Below are positions 1 to 8,779 of a stretch of 64,000 bases of DNA, piece after piece. The position numbers and the translations under genes were made by a program. Location: assembly GCA_963774745.1 (NCBI GenBank), contig CAVZGE010000011.1, positions 124,001 through 188,000 of the forward strand, in the 5' to 3' direction. The notes under the pieces were generated by a model. That model did no database searches, had not been told where the DNA came from, and saw nothing but the letters and a program-made list of their open reading frames with translations. Origin of the DNA: Prado023 sp963774745 (GTDB lineage Bacteria; Actinomycetota; Actinomycetes; S36-B12; CAIYMF01). Within the stretch, counting starts at the first letter, position 1. Each line of letters begins with the position of its first letter.

Positions 1-322
1 CCTGACCGTGGTACTTCTTCCTGCCGGCCAGCGAGCCGGAGTACCCGGCGCTGCGGGACTCCAGGGAGGCAGCGAACGGCAGGTCCGATCGGCAGGTGGC
101 CGGCGTCGCGCCCAGGGGCACGTAGTTGGGCTCGCTGAGCCCACGGAGCCATGCGCCGCGACCCGCCATCGAGGCCTTGACCTGCGCCGCGCTCGGGAGG
201 TCGGTCCTGGCGATGTCAGCACGCGCCGGGGGCGGGGCAGCCACGACCAGGCTGACGACCAGGGCGGCCGCCAGCAGGATCCTCCGGGCGGAGGATCGCT
301 GCGCCGATGCCGTGAGCACCAT
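1..322 (-). CDS. Secreted protein, C-terminus cut by window edge
   Basis: The frame is open from an ATG at 322 to the left edge, so about 107 residues of the N-terminal part are visible and the stop lies outside. A GAGAGGA ribosome site sits just upstream. The start reads as an export signal: a short basic region with RRIL, then an alanine/leucine/valine core, then a P-A-R-A signal-peptidase-like site near residue 35. The mature part has one Cys and no motif that I recognise. The product is probably secreted or surface-bound. Its function is unknown. Confidence 0.6.
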   Translation of the reverse strand, partial: MVLTASAQRSSARRILLAAALVVSLVVAAPPPARADIARTDLPSAAQVKASMAGRGAWLRGLSEPNYVPLGATPATCRSDLPFAASLESRSAGYSGSLAGRKKYHGQ

Positions 323-404
323 CGTGTTCCTCTCGTCGTCGCGTCGTCGCGGGTTCACGCCCGGGCCCCTGCCGTCGTTGGCAGCGAGGGTGCGCTCGGG
401 GCCG

Positions 405-725
405 TCAGTGGGCGGCGTCGTAGCGGGCGCGCAGGTCCAGGGAGATGCGTCCGCGGGCCGCGACCGGGATGCCGTTCGCCTCGGCCCAGCGTCGGATGTC
501 GGCGGTGTCCACAGCGGGACGCGAGGGGGACCGCGGCTCGGGTATCCGGGACCGCGCGGCTCGGCGGCCAGCCGCCATCCAGGGTTCCAAGCTCGTGCGC
601 AGCTGCGCGGCGCGCTCCTCGGACAGGTCGATCTCGTACTCCTCGCCATCCAGGGCGAAGCGGACTGTCTGGGCCGGCTCACTGCCGTCGATGTCGTCCT
701 GCAGGACGACCTGGACCCTACGCAT
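405..725 (-). CDS. lsr2: Lsr2-family nucleoid-associated protein
   Basis: This is a 106-residue protein starting MRRVQVVLQDDIDG, which matches the Lsr2 N-terminal dimerisation strand region. The acidic E-E-Y-E-I-D-L-S segment follows at about residues 28-35, then a basic linker. The C-terminal DNA-binding domain ends with the RGR motif (91-93) that family members insert into the minor groove of AT-rich DNA. Lsr2 bridges DNA and silences horizontally acquired genes in actinobacteria. The ATG at 725 is preferred over an upstream ATG at 755 because GGAGGTG lies a few bases before it. It stands alone among accessory genes. Confidence 0.9.
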   Translation of the reverse strand: MRRVQVVLQDDIDGSEPAQTVRFALDGEEYEIDLSEERAAQLRTSLEPWMAAGRRAARSRIPEPRSPSRPAVDTADIRRWAEANGIPVAARGRISLDLRARYDAAH

Positions 726-924
726 CGCTCCACCTCCGAGGAAGTCGCACCGCACCTTGAGGACGGTTCGAGGCTAGGCCACCGATGCACTGATGGCGAC
801 GAACCGCCGTCACGACTGGGTTAAGGCTTCGTCAAGCCAGCGCCGTACCGCATCCACGGGCTCAGCTCAACCGACCGATCCACCCGGCCCACGGCGCTCA
901 GGGCCGGGCACCGTCCCCGGCCTA

Positions 925-1392
925 CTACTTGACGACGATCTGCATGGTTCGGGTGTCCCGGATGGCTGATCCCCCGAACCTCGCCTCCACCACGACCGTC
1001 GCCCGGTCGTGCCGGAAGTACTCGAAGGGGTAGGCGGACGGATCCTGGTTCTTGCCGATCGATCGGCCGAAGAACTCGTAGCGCTGCACCTTCCCGGTGC
1101 ACACGATCGAGGGCGCGGGCCCGGTGTGGGACTGCTGGTACGGCTCCGCGTTCTGGCCGCCGTCGAAGTAGCCCGGGAACCCCGCGAAGACCCCCATGCC
1201 GACCTCCCCCGCGGGGCACCGGACATGCACCGGGATGCGGACCGTCGTCCCCCGGTAGAGCCCTGTATCACTCTGGTCAACGACGGCAGAACCCACGATC
1301 TTGATCTCGTACCCGGAGGGGGCGGCCTGCGTGGGCGGGCCCAGGAGCGACACGGTGACCGCTGCGGCGACGATCAGCTTCTTCTTCTTCAA
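925..1392 (-). CDS. Small secreted protein of unknown function
   Basis: I place the start at a TTG (1392) because AGGAGG lies five bases upstream and the product then begins with a clean signal peptide: four lysines, a hydrophobic core and a P-T-Q-A-A cleavage region near residue 22. The mature protein is about 130 residues, with two cysteines (near V-R-C-P and I-V-C-T) that could form a disulfide, and predicted beta-rich content. No family is recognised. It is likely extracellular. It lies in the same orientation as the other exported protein at the left edge. Confidence 0.6.
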   Translation of the reverse strand: MKKKKLIVAAAVTVSLLGPPTQAAPSGYEIKIVGSAVVDQSDTGLYRGTTVRIPVHVRCPAGEVGMGVFAGFPGYFDGGQNAEPYQQSHTGPAPSIVCTGKVQRYEFFGRSIGKNQDPSAYPFEYFRHDRATVVVEARFGGSAIRDTRTMQIVVK

Positions 1393-1962
1393 CGCTTCCT
1401 CCTGGGAACGTGGACGGGGCACACGGCCACCTGGCGAGCAGCCAGTGCCACGCTTCCCCTACCCGCCACGAGCCGGCTGATCCCCCCAGGACTCCCCACA
1501 TGACCTTGGTGGGTCTACTCGCCCGCCCGTTCCTCACGACACGAACTCCCCGAGTCCGCTGAGTCGATCTTGGCGCGATTCGACAACGTCCCGTCAGATC
1601 CGTCCGGACCGATTCCCGGGACCCGGACGCTCAGCGAAACGCAATCGTGGCGTCCTCCGAGACTCCGTAGCCCCTTCAGGGGACGTCGAACTCGTCGACT
1701 ACCAGGACTACCACTAGACAAGGAGGGCGAACGAGTCCGCCCCATGCAGCCCGTCGCTAAACCCCGGCCACCACCCCCAGCCACGACACGCCCGACACGC
1801 GGCCACAGTGACGCATGAGGCGCGCGCGCCGCGACACCGGGACGGTGCGCGGCCATGTCGCACGGCCGCTACCGGGACGGGTGACACGACGATCGTGAAG
1901 GCGTAACGTCCAACCCCCGGCGCCGCAGCGCCAGAGCCTTCCCGGGGACAGGACGGTGCCGC
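1393..1962. other. 570-bp stretch without a supported gene
   Basis: No reading frame here has a ribosome site together with actinobacterial codon bias or a recognisable family. It should hold the promoter of the secreted gene to its left and of the small zinc-ribbon gene to its right. I see no RNA gene or transposon end in it. Confidence 0.4.
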
Positions 1963-2151
1963 ATGAAGGATCCACGCTGTGCAGTCGGCCTGCACGCCTA
2001 TCCGAAGCCCGGCAAGGATCACCCGGTTTCGGCCGCCGATGCGAGGGCCCAGCGAGTGACGCTGGAGTGTCCGCGCTGCCACGCCACGAAGACGATTGAC
2101 TGGCGGCCGGGTCCCCCGCCACCGGAACGCGACTTCCCCATGGGGGCATGA
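1963..2151 (+). CDS. Small zinc-ribbon-like protein
   Basis: This is a 62-residue protein with C6, H11, C36, C39 and H40. The CPRCH knuckle and the early Cys/His suggest a single zinc site, as in many short actinobacterial proteins that begin with a Cys-rich turn and carry one CxxC knuckle. ACAGGA sits upstream of the ATG. Its job is unknown. The call rests on the cysteine pattern and codon use, and a chance frame is possible. Confidence 0.5.
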   Translation: MKDPRCAVGLHAYPKPGKDHPVSAADARAQRVTLECPRCHATKTIDWRPGPPPPERDFPMGA

Positions 2152-2200
2152 TCGCGCCGACATGGCTCATGACCTCGGCGATCTGTGTCCAGGGCTCCGT

Positions 2201-2320
2201 TCAGACGCGGGCGACGTAGGCGGTGAGGAAGTGCACGCCGTGGCGGTCGAGGTTGCCGCGGGCGCGGTCGTAGTGCTCGGTGGTGCGGGGGTCGGCGTGG
2301 CGGGCCAGGATCTGCTGATC
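2201..2320 (-). pseudogene. C-terminal remnant of a phage-type tyrosine recombinase
   Basis: The last roughly 38 codons of this minus-strand frame read as the end of an integrase. There is an A-R-H-A-D-P-R-T-T core followed by the tyrosine in T-E-H-Y-D-R-A-R, then N-L-D-R-H and a closing helix. The H and the nucleophile Y sit at family spacing. Upstream of this point the frame loses all similarity, so the rest of the enzyme is gone. It is a likely scar of an old mobile element, next to accessory genes. Confidence 0.65.
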
Positions 2321-2492
2321 CTGCTCATCCCCCTGCTCGGGGCGAGCGCCTGGCTGGTCGCGGGCCGGCCGCGCACCCCGGTGCCCCCGCCCTAGCAGGC
2401 TGCACCTCGCCTGGAAGCGACCGGCCGGTGGACGAGGCGCGCCGTCCAGCCGATGAGTGCGAGACTGTGCAGCCGGAGGACGGGGTGAAGTG

Positions 2493-3134
2493 ATGAAGCT
2501 CAGGGTTCGCGCCTGGTTCGTGTTCGGGTTGGCGGCTCCGGCCTTGACATGCGCTGGCTGCGCGGATCCCAACCCGAGCCAGAGCCAGGCCGTCTCGGCG
2601 TCGCCGCAGACCAGTTCAGCGGTTCCCGTCCAGTCGGTCACGTCGTCCCCCGATGCCACAGAGACCGTGGCTGAGTACCTGGCCGGCCAAGGGATCGAGG
2701 TCAGCGGCAGGCCGGACTTCGAGGGCAAGGGAGTTGCCGACCAGTACGCCGGGCAGTACCTGATGATCACGGGTGAGCGCACGTCTGGTGTCATCGCACA
2801 GTTCTACGCGGACTGGCGACTGCCGTCCTTCGCCCTTGAATGCGACCCGACTTGCTCCGAGGGGCCGACAACGATCCGGAGGGACGGGACTACGCCGCAG
2901 AACTCGTGGAGCCAGACCATGGTCGTGCACGGCCCTGACTCGAACCAGGGGGTCGAAGGAACCCGAGTGATCGAACGGGCCTACGACGACGGGGTACGCA
3001 TCGAGCTGTGGATCCCGCCGTGGGAGGGCAAGAGCACACCCTCGCTGACCCTGGACCAGGCCGATGACCTGCTCGACGCCGCTCTGGCTGAGTATGTCAG
3101 GGCCCCGAAACCCCCACCGAACCGCGAGCCCTGA
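2493..3134 (+). CDS. Putative lipoprotein of unknown function
   Basis: This is a 213-residue protein from an ATG at 2493, preceded by GGAGGAC about 12 bases upstream. A basic N-terminus (MKLRVR), a hydrophobic stretch and cysteines at 20 and 23 (T-C-A-G-C) suggest lipidation, although the residue at -3 is not the usual Leu or Val. A Ser/Gln/Thr-rich linker follows, typical of a surface tether, then a soluble domain with two cysteines near residue 120. No family is recognised. It probably sits on the outer face of the membrane. Confidence 0.6.
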   Translation: MKLRVRAWFVFGLAAPALTCAGCADPNPSQSQAVSASPQTSSAVPVQSVTSSPDATETVAEYLAGQGIEVSGRPDFEGKGVADQYAGQYLMITGERTSGVIAQFYADWRLPSFALECDPTCSEGPTTIRRDGTTPQNSWSQTMVVHGPDSNQGVEGTRVIERAYDDGVRIELWIPPWEGKSTPSLTLDQADDLLDAALAEYVRAPKPPPNREP

Positions 3135-3277
3135 CCACGCGGGTGGTGGCCAGACGGGTCGACGCTGCTACCGCGGCTTGTCCGTCTGAGCCGCAAGCCG
3201 CCTCAATCTGGGCTGCGACACCCAACGCCTGGTGAAGCTTCGCCGCGGTGAGCGTCCACAGGCGGCTAGGGCACCTG

Positions 3278-4438
3278 TCAGGTTGTTCCGGCGCGCAGTC
3301 GGGCGGGTAGCCAGGGGTAGGGGTCGATCAGGGCGGCCCGATCGGATCGGGCGCCGGCGGCGATGCGGCGCAGGCGTTGACTGGCCGTGTAGTGGCGGCC
3401 GCGGGTCTGCCCGACGGCGTCGAGCAGCCCGGCGGTGACCAGCTGGTTGAGGTCGCGGGTGGCGGTGCGTTCCTCGATCCCGGCTCGCTTGACGTAGCCG
3501 GGTCGGCGGACCCGGTAGCCCAGGATCGCGTCGAACAGCGGGTCGCCGACGCGTTCGGGCAGCCCGTGCTCGGTGATCAGGGCGTCGATCGCCGTCCAGG
3601 TGGCTTCTGCTTCCCGGAAGCGGCGCTGCAGGGTTTGGGCCTGCATGTGGTGGGCGCGCAGGCTGAACTTCACCCACAGTCCGGCATCGTTGCCCGGGTT
3701 CCAGCCTCCGCCGCCGGTCAGTGCCAGGACGCGGTAGTAGTCCTCGGTGTTGGCACCCAACCACTCCTCGATGCTGGAGAACGTCGGCTCCAGGACCTGG
3801 TCGCGGGCCATCACCAGTGTCTGCAGGGCGCGGGCCATCCGCCCGTTGCCGTCCCGGAACGGGTGGATCATCACCAGGTTCAGGTGCGCCATCGCCGCAT
3901 CGACCATCGGCTCCCCACGCTCGGCGTTCAACGCCCAGGCCAACAGCTCGACCAAGCCGGGGACCAGCCCAGCGTCCGGTCCCTCGTAGACGACCTCACC
4001 GGTCGACTCGTCCTGCAGGTACACCGCCCCGGCCCGGAACCGGCCCGGGTCCTTGACCAGGTCGTGCTCGAGGAGCATGAAGTGCAGCGATCGCAGCAGC
4101 TGGGAGTCCACGCCGAAGCCTGGCTCGGGTGCCATCCTCAGGATGTAGGTCAGCACCCGGCGGTAGCCGATGATCTCCGCCCAGGTCCGCTCGTCGGCCG
4201 ACAGCGGCGGCTCCTCGTCCACCGCGGCCACCGCATCCTCGGCCGACACCGTGTAGCCCTCGATCGTGTTCGACCCCCGGATCGCCCGCGCCTGCGTCGT
4301 GCGACGCAACCCCCCCGACCGCCGCCGAGGCACCCGCAGCACATCGGCCAGCGCGACCCGCATCGCCCGGACGTCGTCGATCACCTGGGCGTCCTCCAGA
4401 TCGACCCCAGGCGTGTCGAACAGCTGCAACCCATCCAT
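3278..4438 (-). CDS. Fic-family AMP-transferase with C-terminal winged helix
   Basis: The Fic motif HPFRDGNGR lies at about residues 192-200 and carries the catalytic His, the acidic Asp and the phosphate-binding Arg. An inhibitory helix S-N-T-I-E-G lies at about 56-61, upstream of the core, so the enzyme is self-inhibited (class II). The C-terminal third, with V-K-R-A-G-I-E-E-R-T-A-T-R-D, looks like a DNA-binding winged helix. Such proteins transfer AMP to protein targets and often control their own gene. The start could also be a TTG at 4453, since neither has a strong ribosome site. Targets are unknown. Confidence 0.88.
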   Translation of the reverse strand: MDGLQLFDTPGVDLEDAQVIDDVRAMRVALADVLRVPRRRSGGLRRTTQARAIRGSNTIEGYTVSAEDAVAAVDEEPPLSADERTWAEIIGYRRVLTYILRMAPEPGFGVDSQLLRSLHFMLLEHDLVKDPGRFRAGAVYLQDESTGEVVYEGPDAGLVPGLVELLAWALNAERGEPMVDAAMAHLNLVMIHPFRDGNGRMARALQTLVMARDQVLEPTFSSIEEWLGANTEDYYRVLALTGGGGWNPGNDAGLWVKFSLRAHHMQAQTLQRRFREAEATWTAIDALITEHGLPERVGDPLFDAILGYRVRRPGYVKRAGIEERTATRDLNQLVTAGLLDAVGQTRGRHYTASQRLRRIAAGARSDRAALIDPYPWLPARLRAGTT

Positions 4439-4450
4439 GTCCCAATGCCC

Positions 4451-4490
4451 CAATCATTCGGACACCAGCCTATCCCATGGCGCAATGATT
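4451..4490. promoter_or_regulatory. Inverted repeat upstream of the Fic gene
   Basis: AATCATT (4452-4458) and AATGATT (4484-4490) form a dyad across the Fic promoter region. Just inside the start region ATTGGG is repeated in tandem. This could be the operator for the protein's own winged-helix domain, but that is inference only. Confidence 0.35.
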
Positions 4491-4690
4491 AAGACATAGA
4501 GACACCCGGTGCCCTCGTCGCCCGCCTGATGACCGCATCGTCACGTGCCGACACGTGGGGGCCGCGGGCTGTGCCGCGGCCAGTGCCGCTCACCTGGCTA
4601 GCGTCTCCGGATAACCGGATAACCCCGAGAGCGAGACAGTGTCCGCTTCGCTTCGCGGTGCGTCCGCAAGCGGCGGTGTGACGCGCATGC

Positions 4691-4954
4691 TCAGTAGATT
4701 CCGGATCGGTGCCCGAGCGTGATCGCGATGATGACCAGGTCATCGTCGCGGACCTCGACCAGGACGCGGTAGTCACCGATGCGGTACCGCCAGTAGCCGG
4801 CGAGATCCCCCGTAAGGCCCTTGCCCCGCGAGCGTGGATCGTCGAGTTCGCACACCTCGTCGAGATAGGCCTTGACGCGACGTAGCACATGTCGATCCAG
4901 TTTGCGTGCTGCCTTGTCGAACTGAGGTGAGGTCTCAAGCCCCCATCGACTCAC
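4691..4954 (-). CDS. RelE/ParE-family toxin
   Basis: This 87-residue protein has the RelE fold signature: an amphipathic N-terminal helix pair (F-D-K-A-A-R-K-L-D-R), a central G-Y-W-R-Y-R-I-G-D-Y-R strand region and a final strand ending in H-R-S-G-I-Y. Members cleave mRNA on the ribosome or poison gyrase, and the sequence does not tell which. Its start overlaps the stop of the upstream antitoxin by four bases, so the two are co-translated. The last residues H-R-x-x-I-Y match RelE-type catalytic tails. Confidence 0.9.
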   Translation of the reverse strand: MSRWGLETSPQFDKAARKLDRHVLRRVKAYLDEVCELDDPRSRGKGLTGDLAGYWRYRIGDYRVLVEVRDDDLVIIAITLGHRSGIY

Positions 4955-5172
4955 ACGCCCAGCTCATCCCACAGCTGGCGCGCGGGTCGAGACTTCTTCC
5001 CGGATGCCTCCCACTCCCGGACTGCCTCATCGGCCCAGTACAGCTCCTCCAACTCATCGAGGTGCGCCTCGATCGCCTGGCGGACATAGAAGGTCTTGGA
5101 GCGCCCAGTGCGCGCAGCAAGAGCATCCAGACGTGCCTCTTCTTCTGCGGTCAGCCGAACGGACAGCGGCAT
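4951..5172 (-). CDS. Ribbon-helix-helix antitoxin of the RelE-type toxin
   Basis: This is a 73-residue protein. Residues 1-45 (PLSVRL, then the helix of R-T-G-R-S-K-T-F-Y-V-R-Q-A-I) form a ribbon-helix-helix DNA-binding domain. The acidic C-terminus would wrap the toxin. The ATG at 5172 is chosen over longer frames because of an excellent AGGAGGTGATC site. A good promoter with a small dyad lies immediately upstream, consistent with autorepression by the complex. Confidence 0.88.
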   Translation of the reverse strand: MPLSVRLTAEEEARLDALAARTGRSKTFYVRQAIEAHLDELEELYWADEAVREWEASGKKSRPARQLWDELGV

Positions 5173-5196
5173 CAGATCACCTCCTGCGATACATGT

Positions 5197-5225
5197 AGTG
5201 TACGCCTGCTCCGGTGCCTGGCCAA
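5197..5225 (-). promoter_or_regulatory. Promoter/operator of the first toxin-antitoxin pair
   Basis: On the minus strand, TTGGCC and TACACT are separated by 17 bases, followed at once by AGGAGGTG and the antitoxin ATG. TACA-CTACA-TGTA is a dyad that overlaps the -10 (about 5190-5202), a natural place for the ribbon-helix-helix antitoxin to bind. Confidence 0.6.
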
Positions 5226-5523
5226 GGATCAGGCGTACCCAAGTCGCGACGCGGTCCGCGACCGTTGCCTGCGGCGGAGAGCGGGCCCACCACCCCGCCA
5301 ACAGCTACGTGGCAGTGGGGGGGCCATGCCCGCGCCAAGGTGCGCCCAGCTCGCGGCTGCCTCCGCTACACGCCAATGGTGCTCGGCCTAGCCGTCGCCG
5401 CATCCGCGTTCGCTCGCCTGCGTGGGATCCGCCCGCGTTCGGAGGCGAGCAGACCGCCGGAATTCGAGCAGCTCCGCGGGCGGGGCAGTCGCGCTGCCGC
5501 CTTCGGTGCGTGAAGATCTGCAC

Positions 5524-5829
5524 ATGCCCACATTCCTGGCGGCGATCCGCGTCCAGCCTGGCGCCCGCACCAACCAGGTGGGTGGTGCGGTCCCACCCCT
5601 AGACGCCCGGGGCGACCAACCCTGCCTGCAGGTCCGCGTGCGAGCCCGGATAGTCGACGGAGCCGCAACTGCGGCGGCGGCACGGGCGGTCGCGGAGGCA
5701 TTGGCCGTACGGCCCCGCCAGGTATCGATCGTCAAGGGTCACACGGCCCGCGAGGAACTCGTCAAGGTCACTGACCCGCCCGCCGACATCGCGGAGCGTT
5801 GGCAACGACTGCTCGACGTTGAGCCCTGA
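5524..5829 (+). CDS. DUF167 (YggU-like) protein
   Basis: This is a 101-residue protein with the family's pattern: A-I-R-V-Q-P-G-A-R-x-N at the start, L-Q-V-R-V in the middle, then the A-A-A-R-A-V-A-E-A-L helix and the V-x-I-V-K-G-H-T-A-R-E strand. The family is widespread, compact and soluble, and its role is not established. The internal ATG at 5524 gives the usual length. Longer in-frame starts would add an Arg/Ser-rich tail that does not belong to the family. Confidence 0.8.
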   Translation: MPTFLAAIRVQPGARTNQVGGAVPPLDARGDQPCLQVRVRARIVDGAATAAAARAVAEALAVRPRQVSIVKGHTAREELVKVTDPPADIAERWQRLLDVEP

Positions 5830-6037
5830 CGCGTTCGGCCGGGATGCTCTGGACCAACTGAACGGATGCCAACGTCACGGCCATGAATAGCGGATCGTCA
5901 CCAACGAGGCTCGACCTGATCGCGTCCACAGGCGGCGGTATGCAGCGGGTCGACGTTCATCGCTGTGAGCGGCGACGACAGTCAGGGCACGAGTGCTCCG
6001 AGCCTCTCGGTGATGTCAGCAAGTCGGCCGGCCCTGA

Positions 6038-7255
6038 CTACTGCGATCCAGCAATGGGTCCTACCAGCTCCGTCCAGGTGTTGGTGGGCGCGTCGTATGC
6101 CCAGACGTCGCCGGTCCTCTTCTCGCCGTTGGTCGTCTGCCAGGTCCCTCCGAACACGAGGATGCGTTGGTTCACCGGGTCGTAGACCAACGAGTGTCCC
6201 GTCCTCGTCAACGGGCCGGTGAACCAGCCGCTCGACGGCCAGCCCGCCCCCGCCCCCTCGGTCACCGCGTCCCAGTGGTCGGTGCCCGTCTGGTAGGCGG
6301 CCAAATTGCCGTTCCTCAGCACGAAAGTCCGCTGTGAGACCGGATCGAACGCGGCCTCGCGGTGGGGCTCCAGGAGGGACGAGGCAGTCTCGTCGAAGTT
6401 CGGGCCGGGAGGCTCGGCGTGCTGGTTGGTCCACCGCTGTGTGAACAGGTCGAACGTCCAGGTCTCGCCGGGGATCCCCACGGACGAGCCCCAGAGGATC
6501 AGGACAAGGCGGCGCGCGCCGGCGTCGAGGATCAGTGTGGGATCGCCGGATCGCCCGGCGGGTACCTGCCCGCCCAGCTGCGTCAGCGTCCTCCATCCTG
6601 GACTGTAGGACCAGAGTGTTCGCGACCCTGCGGATTCCATCAGGAACAGCACCTGCCCGGTGGTGGGGTCCAGCACCCCATGTGTCACGGCCGCGGACTC
6701 CAGGCCCGCGGGGAAGCCGATGGGGGGGAGCAAGGCCCAGCGGTCAAGGTCCACCGAGTAGGCCCACGGGAGCAACTTCTGGGGGTTCGTGGTCCGGGTC
6801 CACGCGTGGGTTGCCGAGGAGTACGTCTCCGCTTGGGTGTGGTGGGCCTCGCTGACGGTGAGGGCGATCAGTGCGTCGGTACCCGGGTCGTACACCACGG
6901 CGGGCCCGCCCCAACTCGCCTGCGTCCACGGCGAGCTCTTGGGGGACGCCCAGGTGTTGGTGCACACGTCGAAGCTCGTGGTCCGGCCCCAGTAGGAGGA
7001 GACGACCACCAGCTGCCCCGACTGGGCGTCGATCGCCGCGGGGTCGATAGGTGAGGGAGGGTCCGCACGTCGTGGCCGGCCTGGGGTCGCCCCCTCCGCG
7101 CACCTGGCGACTGAGGGAACGACGGTTCCCGGGGTCCAGCTGGGCGTGGCGGACGGCGCAGGTTCCGGGTCGGTCCCGATGCCCCCATCTGCTGCGCGGG
7201 TGCACCCGCAGACCACCAGGACCGCCGCTGCCACGACCACCCACCGACGACGCAT
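6038..7255 (-). CDS. Kelch-like beta-propeller lipoprotein
   Basis: This is a 405-residue exported protein: M-R-R-R, a hydrophobic core, and a V-C-G-C lipobox-like end near residue 18, then a Pro/Thr/Ser linker. The body has at least five repeats in which a Y-D-P or F-D-P turn is followed by a hydrophobic strand and often G-G. The clearest repeat is near the C-terminus (S-L-V-Y-D-P, then I-L-V-F-G-G, then W-x-Y-D). Such propellers bind proteins or sugars at the cell surface. The ligand is unknown. The start at the ATG (7255) is chosen because it opens directly into the signal peptide. Confidence 0.7.
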   Translation of the reverse strand: MRRRWVVVAAAVLVVCGCTRAADGGIGTDPEPAPSATPSWTPGTVVPSVARCAEGATPGRPRRADPPSPIDPAAIDAQSGQLVVVSSYWGRTTSFDVCTNTWASPKSSPWTQASWGGPAVVYDPGTDALIALTVSEAHHTQAETYSSATHAWTRTTNPQKLLPWAYSVDLDRWALLPPIGFPAGLESAAVTHGVLDPTTGQVLFLMESAGSRTLWSYSPGWRTLTQLGGQVPAGRSGDPTLILDAGARRLVLILWGSSVGIPGETWTFDLFTQRWTNQHAEPPGPNFDETASSLLEPHREAAFDPVSQRTFVLRNGNLAAYQTGTDHWDAVTEGAGAGWPSSGWFTGPLTRTGHSLVYDPVNQRILVFGGTWQTTNGEKRTGDVWAYDAPTNTWTELVGPIAGSQ

Positions 7256-7576
7256 GGCCAACCATCTCCCTCGTCCACCACCAGTCTCCGTCGGAGGGGG
7301 CAAGGGGCGGTAGGGGCGAAGGTCATCATGGACGTCGCGACGAATCCTTCGACCTGAACTCGATCCACGCGTCATGGAACGCATTCGGATTCCTGCGCCC
7401 TCACGCTCACCCAAGCGCGGGGATGGACCTGACGCTGGGCAAGAGTCCCGAAACGATGCGAGGCCCCGCCCACGGGCCGGACAATCGCCCACGGAGTGGC
7501 CGTCCGCGGGGGCCAGGCCCAAAGCCCCTACCGGGTGGGCGTTCCCGGCGCGACGATCAGATCGGAGGCGATCGTC
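7256..7576. other. Divergent intergenic region between two lipoprotein genes
   Basis: This is 321 bases between the divergent kelch-like and beta-lactamase-fold genes. No supported gene, RNA or repeat is seen. It should hold both promoters. Confidence 0.4.
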
Positions 7577-8779
7577 ATGATCAATCACCGACCTGCTCGT
7601 GTGGCCATTGTCGCCTTGGCGGTGGCATCGCTCGGGTTGGCAGCCTGCAGCACCAACTCGACCAGCAACACCACGACCCCCGCGGCCTCACCCACCATGA
7701 GCTCGTCCCCGTTATGGGCCCCACCAGGGACCGCGGACCTGAGTGTTCAGACCGCGGACAAGCTGCAGGCCGCGATCGACCAGTGGGTCGAGCAAGGTAG
7801 CCTCACGGGGATGACCGCCGCGGTGGTCACACCCGACGGGGTATGGTCCGGGGCTGCCGGCGTCGACGGCGCGGGCACCCCGTTGCAGCCCGATTCGGCG
7901 CTGTCGCTCCAGAGCATCTCCAAGACCTACACAGCGGCTGAAGTGATGCTGCTCGCAGGCCGCGGCCTGGTTGACCTCGACGCACCGATCACGGACTACG
8001 TCGAGGTGCCGTTCGACACCCAGGGCGCGACGGTCCGCCAGGTGTTGGCGATGCGCAGCGGCTTCCCCGACTACACCACCGAGGCGTCCCAGACAGCGAT
8101 CGCCGAGGACCTCGACCGGGAGTGGACCGTCCCCGAGGCGCTGGCCACCCTGCCCGAGAACGCAGAAGGGCTGGGCACCGTCGGCGGCCCGCCGCGCTAC
8201 AACAACCTCAACTACCAGCTGCTCACCGAGCTGGTCGCCAAGGTCACCAACAAGTCGTTCGCGCAGGCGTTGCGCGCGGACCTGCTCGACCCGGCTGGTC
8301 TGCAACGCACCTGGGTGCAGACCGGTGAGACCCCGACCGCGCCACTGACGGTCGGCGGGCAAGCGGCATACGCCGACATCGTCGACCCCGCCGGTCCGTT
8401 CATGCCGTCACGGTCGTTCGCCTCATTCACCCTCGGCGCTGGATCCGTCGCTGCGGACGCGGCCGACGTCGCCCGGTGGGGCTACCAGCTCTACGGCGGT
8501 CAGGTCATCGACTCGACCCTGGTCACGCAGATGGAGGCCGACCCACAGTCCGAACCGAACGTGGGTCTGTACGGCCTGGGCACCATCGTGATGAGCGATG
8601 ATCTCGTCCTCATGGTCGGCCATGCCGGGGGCGGCTCCGAGTCGGCCTTCACCACGGCCATGCACGTCTGGACCGGCGACCAGCCCGTCGCCGTCGCCGT
8701 GCTGGCCCCGGAAGCGGCCGACTTCGTGTCGGGCATCTATGACGTCTTCATGGGGCTGCACCGCATCGCCGCCGGCTGA
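7577..8779 (+). CDS. Serine beta-lactamase/DD-peptidase family lipoprotein
   Basis: This is a 400-residue protein. The lipobox L-A-A-C puts the lipidated Cys at 24. The three active-site elements of the class C beta-lactamase/DD-carboxypeptidase fold are present: S113-I-S-K116, Y208-N-N210 and H349-A-G351. It probably hydrolyses a D-Ala peptide or an ester at the membrane surface. True beta-lactamase activity is not implied, because the family is broad. GGAGG lies eight bases before the ATG. It is divergent from the kelch-like lipoprotein. Confidence 0.88.
   Translation: MINHRPARVAIVALAVASLGLAACSTNSTSNTTTPAASPTMSSSPLWAPPGTADLSVQTADKLQAAIDQWVEQGSLTGMTAAVVTPDGVWSGAAGVDGAGTPLQPDSALSLQSISKTYTAAEVMLLAGRGLVDLDAPITDYVEVPFDTQGATVRQVLAMRSGFPDYTTEASQTAIAEDLDREWTVPEALATLPENAEGLGTVGGPPRYNNLNYQLLTELVAKVTNKSFAQALRADLLDPAGLQRTWVQTGETPTAPLTVGGQAAYADIVDPAGPFMPSRSFASFTLGAGSVAADAADVARWGYQLYGGQVIDSTLVTQMEADPQSEPNVGLYGLGTIVMSDDLVLMVGHAGGGSESAFTTAMHVWTGDQPVAVAVLAPEAADFVSGIYDVFMGLHRIAAG

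Noticed and set aside
1515..1856. Minus-strand frame of 113 codons in the 1.4-2.0 kb gap
   Set aside because: Arg/Gly/Ser-rich composition, no family and no ribosome site.
5883..6185. Plus-strand frame of 100 codons
   Set aside because: Mostly antisense to the kelch-like lipoprotein, with no supporting signal.
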